Part shown: in pieces, positions 1-8,729 of the stretch
Position numbering within the stretch: the first letter of the stretch is position 1
How the letters are laid out: every line of letters starts with the position of its first letter
Assembly: GCA_014729445.1 (NCBI GenBank)
Contig: WJJX01000102.1
Coordinates: 1 to 24,286 of the forward strand
Source of the DNA: Candidatus Moraniibacteriota bacterium
GTDB lineage: Bacteria > Patescibacteriota > Minisyncoccia > CAIUEV01 > JAHKAQ01
Direction of reading: 5' to 3'
DNA length: 24,286 nucleotides
The notes under the pieces: model-generated
Seen by the model: the letters and a program-made list of their open reading frames with translations, nothing else
Told to the model about the DNA's origin: nothing
The model's database searches: none
Translations under genes and position numbers: made by a program

Positions 1-518
1 AAAGTATACAGGCCAATCTTCGAGGAATCGGCGTCATATTTTATCGGAAAAAAAGCGTTTTTATAATCCGGACAATGCTCTCTTATATACGACAAAGCCA
101 AAAGACGAAAAGTCTGGCCATTACCGTCCACAGACTGATGATTCAAAATCCCCAAAAAATAAATCAAAACCGTCAGCCTAAAAACCTTTTTATTTCTTAT
201 AATCTCGCTTCTTTCGCGCTTGATTCGGGCTTCCTGGTCATCAACGAAGCGATAAAACTCGTCAATAAAATAATTCTTCAAATAGAAACAACTCACCAAG
301 CCCGGCGCATTGACCGCTCTTACAAATTCCAAGGGATCATGGCCGTGGATGTTGGGAATACCGTCAAAAATTTTTTTCCTCACAAAAAAAAATCTCTGCT
401 TTAAAGATTTATCCTTGCAAAAATCAAAAATCCTCTCCTCGGCCAAAAACTGATTCAAACCCCTCCTATACCTTATAAGCAAAGATTCGGCATCAATCGC
501 TTCCTCTTTATAAAACAT
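1..518 (-). CDS. Fic/DOC-like protein, C-terminus cut by window edge
   Basis: The reverse strand is open from an ATG at 518 to the window edge (172 codons seen, no stop), so the gene continues to the left. Residues 127-138 read HQSVDGNGQTFR. This lines up with the Fic core HPFx[DE]GNGRxxR: the His, the acidic residue, GNG and the last Arg are kept, while Pro, Phe and the first Arg are replaced by Gln, Ser and Gln. A hydrophobic helix (114-125) precedes it, as in Fic folds. Fic enzymes transfer AMP or related groups from nucleotides to protein hydroxyls; the Arg that contacts the phosphates is Gln here, so activity may be altered or lost. The gene follows the 1120-residue protein gene after 113 bases and has its own promoter candidate. 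Fic membership rests on this one motif; a partner antitoxin was not seen. Confidence 0.5.
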   Translation of the reverse strand, partial: MFYKEEAIDAESLLIRYRRGLNQFLAEERIFDFCKDKSLKQRFFFVRKKIFDGIPNIHGHDPLEFVRAVNAPGLVSCFYLKNYFIDEFYRFVDDQEARIKRERSEIIRNKKVFRLTVLIYFLGILNHQSVDGNGQTFRLLALSYIREHCPDYKNAFFPIKYDADSSKIGLYT

Positions 519-532
519 AATCTTTTTATTTT

Positions 533-561
533 TTTATAAATAAACCTTAAAAACTGCACAA
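533..561 (-). promoter_or_regulatory. sigma-70-type promoter for the Fic-like gene
   Basis: On the reverse strand TTGTGC (561-556) and TATAAA (538-533) are 17 bases apart, and the -10 box lies 15 bases before the ATG at 518. The spacing is ideal and repeats at other genes in this window. The -35 is a partial match. Confidence 0.45.
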
Positions 562-631
562 AAATTAGCTCATTCATAATTATTCAATCTTTTAAAACAA
601 CCTTATGTCAAATTTTAAACTACCCCTAACT

Positions 632-3600
632 TTACCGGTCAGACTCTGTTTGAGAGGCAGACCCATTAGCTTCTAAATAACGCTCCACTAACTTAATTAA
701 ATCCTTATAAGCTCCTTCAAAATCCAGTTTACTTTTTCTCCCCTCTTTCGAGGCTTCATACCTTTTGTTTGTTTCCTTCTCGGCCGCCTCTAAAATCGTA
801 TTCAGCCTGTCTAATTGAAAGTATTCTCCATCAATCAACCAGCCGGCTTTTTTATAGATATTCTTAGAACGTAGCTTTATTTTTTTATAATTATTCTTCA
901 ATTCTTCATAACTAATCTTTTCATCAGGACTAATTTTTCCCTTAAAAGATCCCTGCTTAAATCTTTTTCTAAAATCTTCTTTCACTTCTTCCGGCAATTC
1001 CAAATCAGGCGCTTCAAGGTTTTGCTTGTATTTTTCCTTCATAGCCTTAACAGCCAGACCCTCCTTTATCGATTTTATCAAATCTTCAAGGTGCTGTTTT
1101 GAATCCCTTATAGAACCATACTCCCTTCGCCTCTTATTATAAATCACATCTAAGTATCTAATTTCCTTTTCATAACGTTCACGCATCTCATCTAAGCTTG
1201 TACTTCTACTTCCTAAAAAATCTTTCATAGCTTGATCCACTTGGACGTCATTATCTTCAGCGAACTCCATTAAATCAGCTTTTGTAAAAGTTTCTTTATC
1301 TTTATCAGAATCATTAATCTCAGATTTTTCTGTTGTTTCCTCTAAAGACATTTTTTTTGGCCCTGTTGATGCTTCATCGATTTTATTTTTTCTTGAAAGC
1401 TGCTCTTTAACCCATGCGGAAATCGCCGCAAAAGCGATTTTCGCCTTTGATTTCAAAGACTCTTTCCCTTTCTCTAGCTTATGCTTCAAATGACCCTTGA
1501 TCAATTCTTTCGTGGATTCAGATCCTCTCGAGTTAGAGAAATTTGTAGCCTCCTGCTTCTTCAATTGCTCCAAAGGCTTCCCCTTTGGCAAAGGCAGGAA
1601 AGGAGGGGCGGCATCCCATTTGGTCTTAATCTCTTCCGGCACTTTAATTTGAAACTCCTTATGAGTGCTTGATTTATCCAGAATTTTAAAGGCTACAGTT
1701 TCTAAGCCCTCTTCTCCAGACTCCGGTAAGGAAACCAGCTTTATGTTATTATTATCCAAAAGCCTCTTAGCATTTCCACTGGTAAAAAGAGCCGTTTCGT
1801 CAGGCTCCAAAACACCAACAAAATCTTTCCCGTCTTTGGTTAGCATATAACCACTTTCCAGCACCTCCCTTGTCAAAGGATCAACTATATCAGTTTCTAC
1901 CAAATCGTACCCCGGAGGCAATTTGTAAGAGATACCCTCAACCACCTTCGATTTTCCTCCATCCAAAGACAAATAATTATACTGAGAGATAACCCTTACA
2001 TCAAAGCCTTGATGTTCTAGTTTAAGAATAGACTGCGCATCCAACTCACCGGATTTCGGATCAAGTCGAATATCATCCATCACCGAATTATTTTGAGGAT
2101 CAAGAATAGAATAAACACCTTCACCTGATTGACTCAAGCTATAATCCCGCGGCAGTCTAACCGCATTCCCTTTATCCCCTATCTTAAATTTCTCTCCTTC
2201 TCCAAAATCCGCCCATTCCAAATACTCATCCGGAACCCTCTCGGAAATTTGTTCTCCAACCCATCTGGAAATCTGCTCAAAAGTACTCAGTTTAGGAACT
2301 TGATTACTCTGTTCGCCCCTCCGTGATTTGGATAACCAATCCCATTTAATTCCCTTGGACTTCAAAAAATCGTCATAGAATCGTTTAATAAAGTCACCGA
2401 CCTCGCCGGCATGAATATATTTGGCGATTCCTTGACCGGCCAAACCAAACATTACCCCGCCAACAATGCCATAAAGCGCGGCCTTATTAGCTTCGCTTTT
2501 CGTAAGCTCTTTAATAATTCGTTTTTTAGCATTAACTCCTTCGTCCCCTCCTTCCTGAAACAATTTTTTGGTTACCGACCTCAAAGAATCTTGAAAAGCA
2601 TCATCGAAATTTTCAAACTCCTGACTTTCTCCGTCAACTCCAGCAATATTTATTGTTTTACCATCTTCAAACAATTCCTTTAAGTCCGCCTTGGCTGTAT
2701 ATCTTGCCATATCAAGCTCAGATAATTTTTCAAACTCCTTTCCTCTTTCGGGATAACTTATTAAATCAACCTTCTGCAAATCGGAAACATTAATCCTGGC
2801 CTCAATCTCGGCTAAAGTTTGAAAAGCCTCACCTAATTTTGAAGAATATTTTGAAGAATCCAAAGCTTCACTTTCATTTGTATTCCTAATCACAGCTAAA
2901 TCAGACTGCAAGCTCTGGATCAAATCATCCACCGGTTTGGTTTCAAATCGACCTTTTTCCAGCAGCTCTCTTCTCTTGCTGCCTTCTTCTATTTCTTTAC
3001 CGCCCTTGGCCATTTCTCGAGAATGAAAAGCCAAATCCCGCTTGGTTTTTTTTGCGGACCCGACCGAAAATAAAAATCCGCCCAATAAAGCCGAACCGCC
3101 AAAAGTGGCTAGACTAGCCAGCTTACTCCTAGAAAGACTTTTGATTAGGCCCAGAGATAAAGCATAAGCCCCCGCCGTCGCCAAACCCAAATTTTCAGCT
3201 TTGATAAAACCGCTGATCCGCCATACCTGCATTATATGAAAAAGCCTGTTGATTTTTTCGTCGATTTTTTCGACATTCCCGCCACTTTCGGTTCTAACCG
3301 CATGCTTGGCCCGGCCAAGCACTATTTCGATTTTATTCAAAGCCTCTTCCATTTTAGAGCCCTGCTTCACCGCTGCCCTTACATTTTGGGCAATCTCTAA
3401 AATATTATCCGCATAAATCATCCCGCTTCCCACCATCTCGGGATATTTTTTTTTCATTTTTCGCCAGAGTTCATCCTTGGCCTGACTAATATCATCGAAC
3501 TCCCTTAATCGATTTGAAGCTATTTTGAGAACCAGTCCTTTAATTTCCTGCTTCATTTTTTCCGCCTTTCTTGCCTTAATTCTATCCCCAAATGTTCCTG

Positions 3601-3994
3601 TTTTTTTACTTTCCTCGCTCAAATTCATTTTTTTCTCTCCGGCAGCTGTATGAACAGCCTCCTCATAGTCTTCAAGATATCTATCGATCAAAGTTTGCAT
3701 CACGCTCGTATGCATTTCATCTCTCTTCTCTTTATCTAGATCTGCATAAATATTCCTGCGCTCCTCCATCTCATCTCTGGCCTCATGCTTAAATCTAAGC
3801 CTTCGATAATCGGCCATTATCCCATGACCCCAAATTTTTCTAAGCTTTCCCTTTAATCGATACCATTTCCATTTATCCAGCTCTTTCTTCTCTTCCGTCA
3901 TTTTTTCATTAGCCACATCACCCGCTTCGCGTTCGGCAATATCGCCCGCTCCGACAAAAACAAGCTTCTCCATTAAATTCTCTGGATCCTCCAT
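632..3994 (-). CDS. large charged membrane protein, 1120 residues, function unknown
   Basis: Not recognised. The N-terminal ~260 residues are rich in Lys and Glu and look helical, with likely coiled coil. Hydrophobic helices follow at about 268-286 and 291-312, and another at about 505-526, a Gly-rich segment after the TKSEANKAALYG stretch. Residues 580-830 are mixed alpha/beta with many short strand-like pieces, and the C-terminus (about 850-1120) is again charged and helical, with a Ser/Glu-rich linker. There is no signal peptide, so both ends are probably cytoplasmic or long-range anchored. The start at 3994 follows the stop of the 106-residue gene by only 23 bases, which suggests one transcript; no Shine-Dalgarno is visible. 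Large membrane proteins of this kind are common and unnamed in CPR genomes. A structural or envelope role is a guess. Confidence 0.75.
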   Translation of the reverse strand: MEDPENLMEKLVFVGAGDIAEREAGDVANEKMTEEKKELDKWKWYRLKGKLRKIWGHGIMADYRRLRFKHEARDEMEERRNIYADLDKEKRDEMHTSVMQTLIDRYLEDYEEAVHTAAGEKKMNLSEESKKTGTFGDRIKARKAEKMKQEIKGLVLKIASNRLREFDDISQAKDELWRKMKKKYPEMVGSGMIYADNILEIAQNVRAAVKQGSKMEEALNKIEIVLGRAKHAVRTESGGNVEKIDEKINRLFHIMQVWRISGFIKAENLGLATAGAYALSLGLIKSLSRSKLASLATFGGSALLGGFLFSVGSAKKTKRDLAFHSREMAKGGKEIEEGSKRRELLEKGRFETKPVDDLIQSLQSDLAVIRNTNESEALDSSKYSSKLGEAFQTLAEIEARINVSDLQKVDLISYPERGKEFEKLSELDMARYTAKADLKELFEDGKTINIAGVDGESQEFENFDDAFQDSLRSVTKKLFQEGGDEGVNAKKRIIKELTKSEANKAALYGIVGGVMFGLAGQGIAKYIHAGEVGDFIKRFYDDFLKSKGIKWDWLSKSRRGEQSNQVPKLSTFEQISRWVGEQISERVPDEYLEWADFGEGEKFKIGDKGNAVRLPRDYSLSQSGEGVYSILDPQNNSVMDDIRLDPKSGELDAQSILKLEHQGFDVRVISQYNYLSLDGGKSKVVEGISYKLPPGYDLVETDIVDPLTREVLESGYMLTKDGKDFVGVLEPDETALFTSGNAKRLLDNNNIKLVSLPESGEEGLETVAFKILDKSSTHKEFQIKVPEEIKTKWDAAPPFLPLPKGKPLEQLKKQEATNFSNSRGSESTKELIKGHLKHKLEKGKESLKSKAKIAFAAISAWVKEQLSRKNKIDEASTGPKKMSLEETTEKSEINDSDKDKETFTKADLMEFAEDNDVQVDQAMKDFLGSRSTSLDEMRERYEKEIRYLDVIYNKRRREYGSIRDSKQHLEDLIKSIKEGLAVKAMKEKYKQNLEAPDLELPEEVKEDFRKRFKQGSFKGKISPDEKISYEELKNNYKKIKLRSKNIYKKAGWLIDGEYFQLDRLNTILEAAEKETNKRYEASKEGRKSKLDFEGAYKDLIKLVERYLEANGSASQTESDR

Positions 3995-4017
3995 AAATTA
4001 TTTAAAAAAGTTTAGCA

Positions 4018-4338
4018 TTATTTACCGATATAAAGACGTTTAAAGTCAAGCAGGACTCGGTTTAACAAATCCGCCTTATTGGATACATTCTTATCCACAA
4101 ACTTGACTATCCCGCCGGTATCGTTGTTAAAAATCAATTTTTCCAATTCCTCCAATTGTTCAACCGGAACAACATTCAGAATCTCCGAAATAATACGATT
4201 AATCAATCGATTTGTCAAGTCAAATCTCAATTCTCTGGCGATTTTTTCATCCAACTTGTCAAAACCTTTGGCTTTGATTAAAGCTTCAACAAACAAATCA
4301 AGCTGCATCGCCAAATTATTTTGTCTTTTTATATCCAT
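4018..4338 (-). CDS. small helical protein, DUF5663-like
   Basis: A 106-residue, mostly helical soluble protein without Cys. The middle (VVPVEQLEELEKLIFNND) and the ending, with acidic helix, Asn-rich turn and a final Leu/Arg helix, resemble the short CPR proteins I know as DUF5663; this is a recalled resemblance. The family has no known function. It is the first gene of a probable two-gene unit with the 1120-residue membrane protein, and a good -10 box lies 33 bases upstream. The pairing suggests a cytoplasmic partner of that protein, which is inference. Confidence 0.65.
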   Translation of the reverse strand: MDIKRQNNLAMQLDLFVEALIKAKGFDKLDEKIARELRFDLTNRLINRIISEILNVVPVEQLEELEKLIFNNDTGGIVKFVDKNVSNKADLLNRVLLDFKRLYIGK

Positions 4339-4370
4339 TTTTATTTTTCAGAATAACTCAAATTTCTTAC

Positions 4371-4398
4371 ATTATACATCAATTTATTTTTTTTAAAA
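4371..4398 (-). promoter_or_regulatory. promoter for the DUF5663-like/1120-residue unit
   Basis: A perfect TATAAT (4376-4371, reverse strand) is preceded after 16 bases by a weak TTTTAA -35. It lies in the 76-base gap between the MetRS-beta-like stop and the ATG at 4338. Confidence 0.45.
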
Positions 4399-4414
4399 CC
4401 CCCAGTCTCCGACT

Positions 4415-4750
4415 TTACCTAACCACACTTCCGTTTAGAGCGCCCCCCTCCAATTCAATTAAAACCGGTTTGGAATCGGATCCGTTATCGACCGCCATAA
4501 TCATCCCTTCGCTTTCTTGGCCAAACATTTTTCTGGGTTCCAAATTAACCAAAAAAGGAAACTTTTTACCCACAAAAAAATCGGGCTCGTAAAATTCCGC
4601 CATTCCCGTCAAAACGGTTCGCTTAAATTCGCCAAAATCAACCATCAATTTAATAATCTTATCCGCGCCCTCCACTTTTTCGGCCCTAATCACCTCGCCG
4701 GCCCTGATATCCAGCTTTAAAAAATCGTCTATTTTTATGATTTCTTTCAT
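4415..4750 (-). CDS. tRNA-binding OB-fold protein, MetRS beta/C-terminal domain type
   Basis: 111 residues covering one EMAP-like tRNA-binding domain. The start (IDDFLKLDIRAGEV), the central VLTGMAEFYEP and the LVNLEPRKMFGQESEGMIMA stretch are hallmarks of the C-terminal domain of methionyl-tRNA synthetase and the related CsaA/Arc1p OB folds. Here it is a free-standing gene rather than fused to the synthetase. The likely role is non-specific tRNA binding, as a separate beta subunit dimerising with and aiding MetRS. The synthetase is not in this window. gltX lies upstream on the same strand, 143 bases away, with a G-rich leader between them. Confidence 0.88.
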   Translation of the reverse strand: MKEIIKIDDFLKLDIRAGEVIRAEKVEGADKIIKLMVDFGEFKRTVLTGMAEFYEPDFFVGKKFPFLVNLEPRKMFGQESEGMIMAVDNGSDSKPVLIELEGGALNGSVVR

Positions 4751-4800
4751 GGTAAATAAAAATTATTTTTAAAATCTTCTTAATTAAGCCACTAATCTCC

Positions 4801-4860
4801 TAAAACCGATCCATCCTTGCCCCGAACGTCCCTGTCCCTCCGATCCGCAGGGAACCTATA
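4801..4860 (-). other. GC-rich leader segment with alternative hairpins
   Basis: In a 143-base gap between gltX and the tRNA-binding protein gene, about 55 bases are strikingly G-rich when read on the reverse strand. TCCCTG can pair with CAGGGA (6 bp, 13-base loop) or, shifted, TCCCT with AGGGA (5 bp, 9-base loop), so two exclusive hairpins are possible. A smaller GAGG-AGC-CCTC hairpin sits nearer gltX. No U-run follows, so an intrinsic terminator is unlikely. The position fits a leader of the downstream gene or a small RNA. Confidence 0.35.
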
Positions 4861-4893
4861 TTTTATCCAGACTTAATTCGAGGGCTCCTCAAC

Positions 4894-6393
4894 TTAACTA
4901 CATTTTTTAACCGCCGCCTCAATTCTTCGAATCGACTCCTCCTTTCCCAAAACCCAAACACATTCAAACGGACTCACGCTCTTTTTTTGACCGCTCAAGG
5001 CCACCCGAAGCGGCCACAAAAACTCCCCGCGGTTTTCACCCGCGGCTTCAAGCAAAATTTCGGTAATTTTATCTAGATTCTTTTTAGCCGATGAAAAATA
5101 TTTTTTATCGATTTTTTCAATTTCCGTTTTGGCTTTTTCTAAGTTACCGCTAATTTCCTCATCGGTCATCTTTTTCCATCGAAGCAAATCTTTCTCAAAT
5201 TTTTCCAAATCATAAATTAAGTACTCGATCTCCAGAAAAACATCACCCAATTTGCTTATCCTCTCCTTTTGAATTAGAGCAATTTTAGAGGCCTTTTCAT
5301 AATCAAGTTTAACATTTTCCAAAAACTTTTGATTTTTTAAAATCTTTAAATATTCTTTGTCATCTAATTGTTTAATATAATAATTAGAAAACCAATCCAG
5401 CCTTTTATAATCAAATTTTGCTCCGGCTTTATTTAATTTCTTTTCATCAAACTGCTCTTCCAAATCTTTCAAGCTGAAAATTTCCTCCCTTGTTTTAGGA
5501 TTCCAGCCAAGTAACGCAATGTAATTTAGAATCGCTTCCGGCAGATAGCCTTTTTTGCAAAAATCTCGAACCGAAACATCGCCATCCCGTTTACTCAATT
5601 TTTTACCATTCAAATTCAAAAGCTGCGGCAGATGGCCAAATTTCGGCAATTTATCCTTCCAGCCAAGCATTTCCCACAAAACAATATGCTTGGGCGTACT
5701 TGGCAACCATTCCTCGGCCCTGAAAATGTGACTAATTTCCATCAAACAATCATCGACCACCACCGCTAAATGATAAGTTGGGAAATTGTCGGACTTTAAT
5801 AAAACCTGATCGTCAATTAAGTCACTCTCGAATCTCAGTTTTCCTCGAACCATATCTTTAAATTCAATAACCCTGCCTTTTGGAATTTTCATTCTAATCA
5901 CGCATTTTTCTCCTTTTTCAATTTTCTTTTGAATTTCCTTGTCGGTCAAATCACAACATTTTCGATCATACATCGGCGCTTTCCCTTTTTTTTGCTGTTC
6001 TTTTCTCATTTGATCCAATCTTTCTTTCGAACAAAAACAATGATAAGCATCGCCTTGCTCAATCAATTGATCAACATATTTCTGATAAATCTCTAACCTT
6101 TTAGACTGAACATACGGCCCCTTCTCGCCTCTTTCGACAATCTCTCCTTTTTCATCCACCCCAACCACTCCTTCGTCAATTTTAAGCCCGGCCCAATTAA
6201 GGGAATCGATAATGTCCTTAACCGAATCTTTAACCAACCTTCCCTGATCCGTATCTTCTAATCTCAAAATAAAGTCTCCGTCATTTTTTTTAGCAAACAA
6301 ATAATTAGTCAAAGCACTGCGAAGTCCTCCAATATGCAGATATCCCGTCGGCGACGGCGCAAACCTGGTTCTAACTTTATTGACCTTGCTCAT
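4894..6393 (-). CDS. gltX: glutamyl-tRNA synthetase
   Basis: 499 residues, full length for a bacterial class Ib GluRS. Visible landmarks: RFAPSPTGYLHIGG (10-23) with the HIGH-type signature as HIGG, RLEDTDQ (44-50), the zinc-type insertion with Cys119, Cys121, Cys146 and Cys147, the acceptor-binding segment ending IFRAEEWLPSTPKH (223-236), and KKLSKRDGD (264-272) as the KMSKS loop. A helical anticodon-binding region follows. It charges tRNA(Glu) with Glu. gatB is its divergent neighbour, so a non-discriminating enzyme that also makes Glu-tRNA(Gln) for GatCAB is plausible, but discrimination cannot be read from the sequence by eye. The start at 6393 gives the expected N-terminus a few residues before RFAPSPTG. 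Confidence 0.96.
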   Translation of the reverse strand: MSKVNKVRTRFAPSPTGYLHIGGLRSALTNYLFAKKNDGDFILRLEDTDQGRLVKDSVKDIIDSLNWAGLKIDEGVVGVDEKGEIVERGEKGPYVQSKRLEIYQKYVDQLIEQGDAYHCFCSKERLDQMRKEQQKKGKAPMYDRKCCDLTDKEIQKKIEKGEKCVIRMKIPKGRVIEFKDMVRGKLRFESDLIDDQVLLKSDNFPTYHLAVVVDDCLMEISHIFRAEEWLPSTPKHIVLWEMLGWKDKLPKFGHLPQLLNLNGKKLSKRDGDVSVRDFCKKGYLPEAILNYIALLGWNPKTREEIFSLKDLEEQFDEKKLNKAGAKFDYKRLDWFSNYYIKQLDDKEYLKILKNQKFLENVKLDYEKASKIALIQKERISKLGDVFLEIEYLIYDLEKFEKDLLRWKKMTDEEISGNLEKAKTEIEKIDKKYFSSAKKNLDKITEILLEAAGENRGEFLWPLRVALSGQKKSVSPFECVWVLGKEESIRRIEAAVKKCS

Positions 6394-6443
6394 ATTTTAA
6401 ATTCAATTTAATTATTGACTAAAAACCAAAATTCGATAACTTT

Positions 6444-6472
6444 AAGATAGTAAATATTAAAATAATTATCAA
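6444..6472 (-). promoter_or_regulatory. promoter candidate for gltX
   Basis: Reverse strand: TTGATA (6472-6467), a 17-base spacer and TATCTT (6449-6444), about 50 bases before the gltX ATG, in the 85-base divergent gltX/gatB gap. A TTGACT at 6415-6420 on the forward strand may serve gatB, but no good -10 sits at the right distance. Confidence 0.35.
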
Positions 6473-6478
6473 ATAATT

Positions 6479-7975
6479 ATGAACTCGCCTTACAAGACAA
6501 AAATCGGTCTCGAAATCCATATCCAGCCAAAAACCGAATCCAAAATGTTCTGCCGTTGTAAAAACGAATTCAATAATGAAAACCCCAATACAAGCATTTG
6601 CGAAATCTGCACCGGCCAGCCCGGAACTTTGCCCGCGGCCAATAAAAGAGCGATTGAAGCTATTATTAAAGCCGGTATCGCCTTAAATTGTGACATCACA
6701 AGAAAAGTCCACTGGGACCGGAAGCATTATTTTTATCCCGATCTCCCCAAAGGCTATCAATTAACTCAAAACACCACTGCGCTTTGCCAAAAAGGCTTTC
6801 TTGAATTTGATTACCTTGACGAAAAAGGCCGGACTCAAAACAAAAAAGTCCTGATCAACCGACTTCATTTGGAGGAAGACGCCGGCAAAGACACTCATCC
6901 CGAAGGAGCCGATTACTCGCTGGTTGATCTCAATCGTGCCGGCGCCCCCTTAATCGAACTTGTCACCGAGCCGGTAATCGAAAACAAAGAACAGGCGGCC
7001 GCCTTTTGTCGAAACTTACAAAAAATCTTTCGCTATTTGAAAGTCTCTGACGCGGATATGGAAAAAGGTCAGATGCGCTGCGAAGTAAACATCAGCCTCG
7101 GCCAAAATGGGAAAGACGGCACCAAAGTTGAGATAAAAAACATCAACTCCTTTAAAGGGGTCAGAAAAAGTATCGAATACGAAATCAAAAGACAAAGCGA
7201 AATTTTAAACGAAGGCGGCAAAGTCAAACAGGAAACCCGCGGCTGGAAAGCCCAGAAACAAATTACCGTCTCTCAAAGAGGCAAAGAAGACGCCCACGAT
7301 TATCGATATTTCCCGGAGCCGGACATTCCAATTGTCAACATCACTGACGAATGGCTTGAAAAAATAAAATCAAGCATTTCGGAACTACCTCAGCAAAAAA
7401 AGGAAAGATTTATCAAAAATTTTAACATCAACGAAGACATCGCCAATTCGATTATCGGCCATCCCGACTTAGCCGAATATTTCGACAAAACAATCTCTGA
7501 ACTGAAAGCCTGGTCGGCCAGCCAACCCGACAAATTAACCCAAAAGGAACTAGAAAAACTCTATAAGCTCGCCTCCAACTATCTGACCACCGAAATTACC
7601 AAAATGGTCTCCCAAGCCGGCCTCCAGTTCAAAGAAATTCCAATCACCCCGGAAAACTTTGCCGAACTTATGCTGATTATCCGCAATCGAGAAATCAATT
7701 CCTCAGCGGCTCAAAAAATTTTAAAAATAATGTTTAAAACCAAAGCCGATCCGTCCCAAATTATAGACGAACACAACTTGAGAATCGAAAAAAACGAAAG
7801 CGCTATCGAAAAAACGGTGGACGAAGTTTTAAAACAAAACGAAAAAGCCGTAAAAGATTTAAAACAAGGCAAAAATAAAGCTTTACAATTCTTAATGGGA
7901 CAAGTAATGAAAAAAAGCGCGGACAAAGCCGATCCTAAAACTACAATAGAAATGATCAAACGAAAGACCGATTAA
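6479..7975 (+). CDS. gatB: Asp-tRNA(Asn)/Glu-tRNA(Gln) amidotransferase subunit B
   Basis: 498 residues, normal for GatB. Seen: GLEIHIQPKTESKMFCRC (10-27) with Cys25 and Cys27, then CEIC (41-44), together the four-Cys zinc site; PDLPKGYQLTQ (87-97); HLEEDAGK; DLNRAGAPLIELVTEP; and EDAHDYRYFPEPD in the cradle domain. The C-terminal ~150 residues are the helical YqeY-like tRNA-binding tail ending in a VMKKSADKADP motif. GatB activates the Glu or Asp on a mischarged tRNA by phosphorylation and receives ammonia from GatA. gatA and gatC are not in the window, so the subunit genes are dispersed. The gene is divergent from gltX, with which it shares the indirect glutaminylation pathway. Confidence 0.96.
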   Translation: MNSPYKTKIGLEIHIQPKTESKMFCRCKNEFNNENPNTSICEICTGQPGTLPAANKRAIEAIIKAGIALNCDITRKVHWDRKHYFYPDLPKGYQLTQNTTALCQKGFLEFDYLDEKGRTQNKKVLINRLHLEEDAGKDTHPEGADYSLVDLNRAGAPLIELVTEPVIENKEQAAAFCRNLQKIFRYLKVSDADMEKGQMRCEVNISLGQNGKDGTKVEIKNINSFKGVRKSIEYEIKRQSEILNEGGKVKQETRGWKAQKQITVSQRGKEDAHDYRYFPEPDIPIVNITDEWLEKIKSSISELPQQKKERFIKNFNINEDIANSIIGHPDLAEYFDKTISELKAWSASQPDKLTQKELEKLYKLASNYLTTEITKMVSQAGLQFKEIPITPENFAELMLIIRNREINSSAAQKILKIMFKTKADPSQIIDEHNLRIEKNESAIEKTVDEVLKQNEKAVKDLKQGKNKALQFLMGQVMKKSADKADPKTTIEMIKRKTD

Positions 7976-7979
7976 TAAA

Positions 7980-7993
7980 TTTAATCGATTAAA
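7980..7993. repeat. 14-bp perfect palindrome after gatB
   Basis: TTTAATCGATTAAA begins four bases after the gatB stop, in the 136-base convergent gap between gatB and rpsP. It is symmetric and could act on either strand. There is no GC-rich stem or U-run, so it is a poor terminator; a protein site or chance AT palindrome is possible. The rest of the gap shows nothing else clear. Confidence 0.35.
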
Positions 7994-8111
7994 ACCTGCA
8001 AAAACATGGCGGCAATTCCATAAAGAGGCGACGGCATTAAATACTACAAAAAAACATAAAAAAATCCTACTTCAAAGGTCAGTAAAACTTAAATATTATA
8101 TCAAAAACTCT

Positions 8112-8606
8112 TTATTTCTTAACTTCAGCCTCTTTTTTCTCTTGCGGTTTTTCTTCAGGCTTTTCCTCTGACTTTTTTTCTTCTTTTTCTTTAACTTCAG
8201 CCTTGTCACTTTCCAACGGTTGAGCCGGCTCTTTAGATTCTTCTTGTTTCACCTCTTCAGCGGCCTCGGATTTAGCTTCGGCTTTTTTAGTATCTTTGGC
8301 CGGCTCTTGATCCTCTCCCTCTTTTTTCTTCTTTTTTGCCTTGATTTTAACTTTTCTTTTTTCTCCTTCGATAATTTTTTCATCGACCAGCAAATTGTAA
8401 GCCGTATCGCTGGGTTTAGCACCAACGTTCAACCAATAAAGTGCTCTATCGGCTTTTATTTGTCTTTTTTTAGCATGGGGATCGATCGATCCCAAAGTCT
8501 CCACAAATTTACCGCTTACCGCTCTAGCCTTTTCGGCTACCACCAATCTGTAAGTCGGTTTATTTTTTTTCCCCACTCTTTTAAGTCTGATTACCAACAT
8601 AAACAA
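8112..8606 (-). CDS. rpsP: ribosomal protein bS16 with long Lys/Glu-rich tail
   Basis: Residues 3-85 are S16: MLVIRLKRVGKKNKPTYRLV, then the KFVETLGSIDPHAK and GAKPSDTAYNLL segments. It binds 16S rRNA in the 30S body. From residue 86 to 164 a disordered tail of Lys, Glu, Ala and Pro follows, with EEKPEEKPQEKKE near the end, roughly doubling the length relative to the ~80-90 residue family. The true start may be the ATG at 8600 (Met3), which gives the standard N-terminus. The gene stands alone, without rimM, trmD or rplS. A promoter about 150 bases upstream and a hairpin in between suggest a regulated leader. Confidence 0.95.
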   Translation of the reverse strand: MFMLVIRLKRVGKKNKPTYRLVVAEKARAVSGKFVETLGSIDPHAKKRQIKADRALYWLNVGAKPSDTAYNLLVDEKIIEGEKRKVKIKAKKKKKEGEDQEPAKDTKKAEAKSEAAEEVKQEESKEPAQPLESDKAEVKEKEEKKSEEKPEEKPQEKKEAEVKK

Positions 8607-8659
8607 AATAAATTAATAAATAACACTAATAATTAGAAACATCCCAAATCAAAATTTTT

Positions 8660-8700
8660 CCAGCCGGGTCATCCCCGCATCACGGGCATAAGCCGGCTAA
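8660..8700 (-). promoter_or_regulatory. structured hairpin in the rpsP leader
   Basis: As RNA from the reverse strand, AGCCGG (8698-8693) pairs with CCGGCU (8667-8662), extendable by two U-G pairs. Inside an asymmetric loop CCCG (8686-8683) pairs with CGGG (8677-8674) across a five-base loop. It is a GC-rich island in an AT-rich gap, 54 bases before the rpsP ATG and downstream of the likely rpsP promoter. There is no U-run. The position suggests autoregulation by S16 or another leader function, which is inference. Confidence 0.45.
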
Positions 8701-8729
8701 ATGATTCCGCTCTAGGATAAGTCTTTTGC

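Noticed and set aside
75..404. Forward-strand 109-codon ORF in the Fic-like region
   Set aside because: It is antisense to the Fic-like frame, which has the motif and a promoter; the forward product has no family pattern.
4801..4860. G-quadruplex
   Set aside because: Only three runs of three or more G are close together; a stable four-run quadruplex cannot be shown.
4801..4860. Intrinsic terminator of gltX
   Set aside because: The hairpins are not followed by a U-run on the reverse strand.
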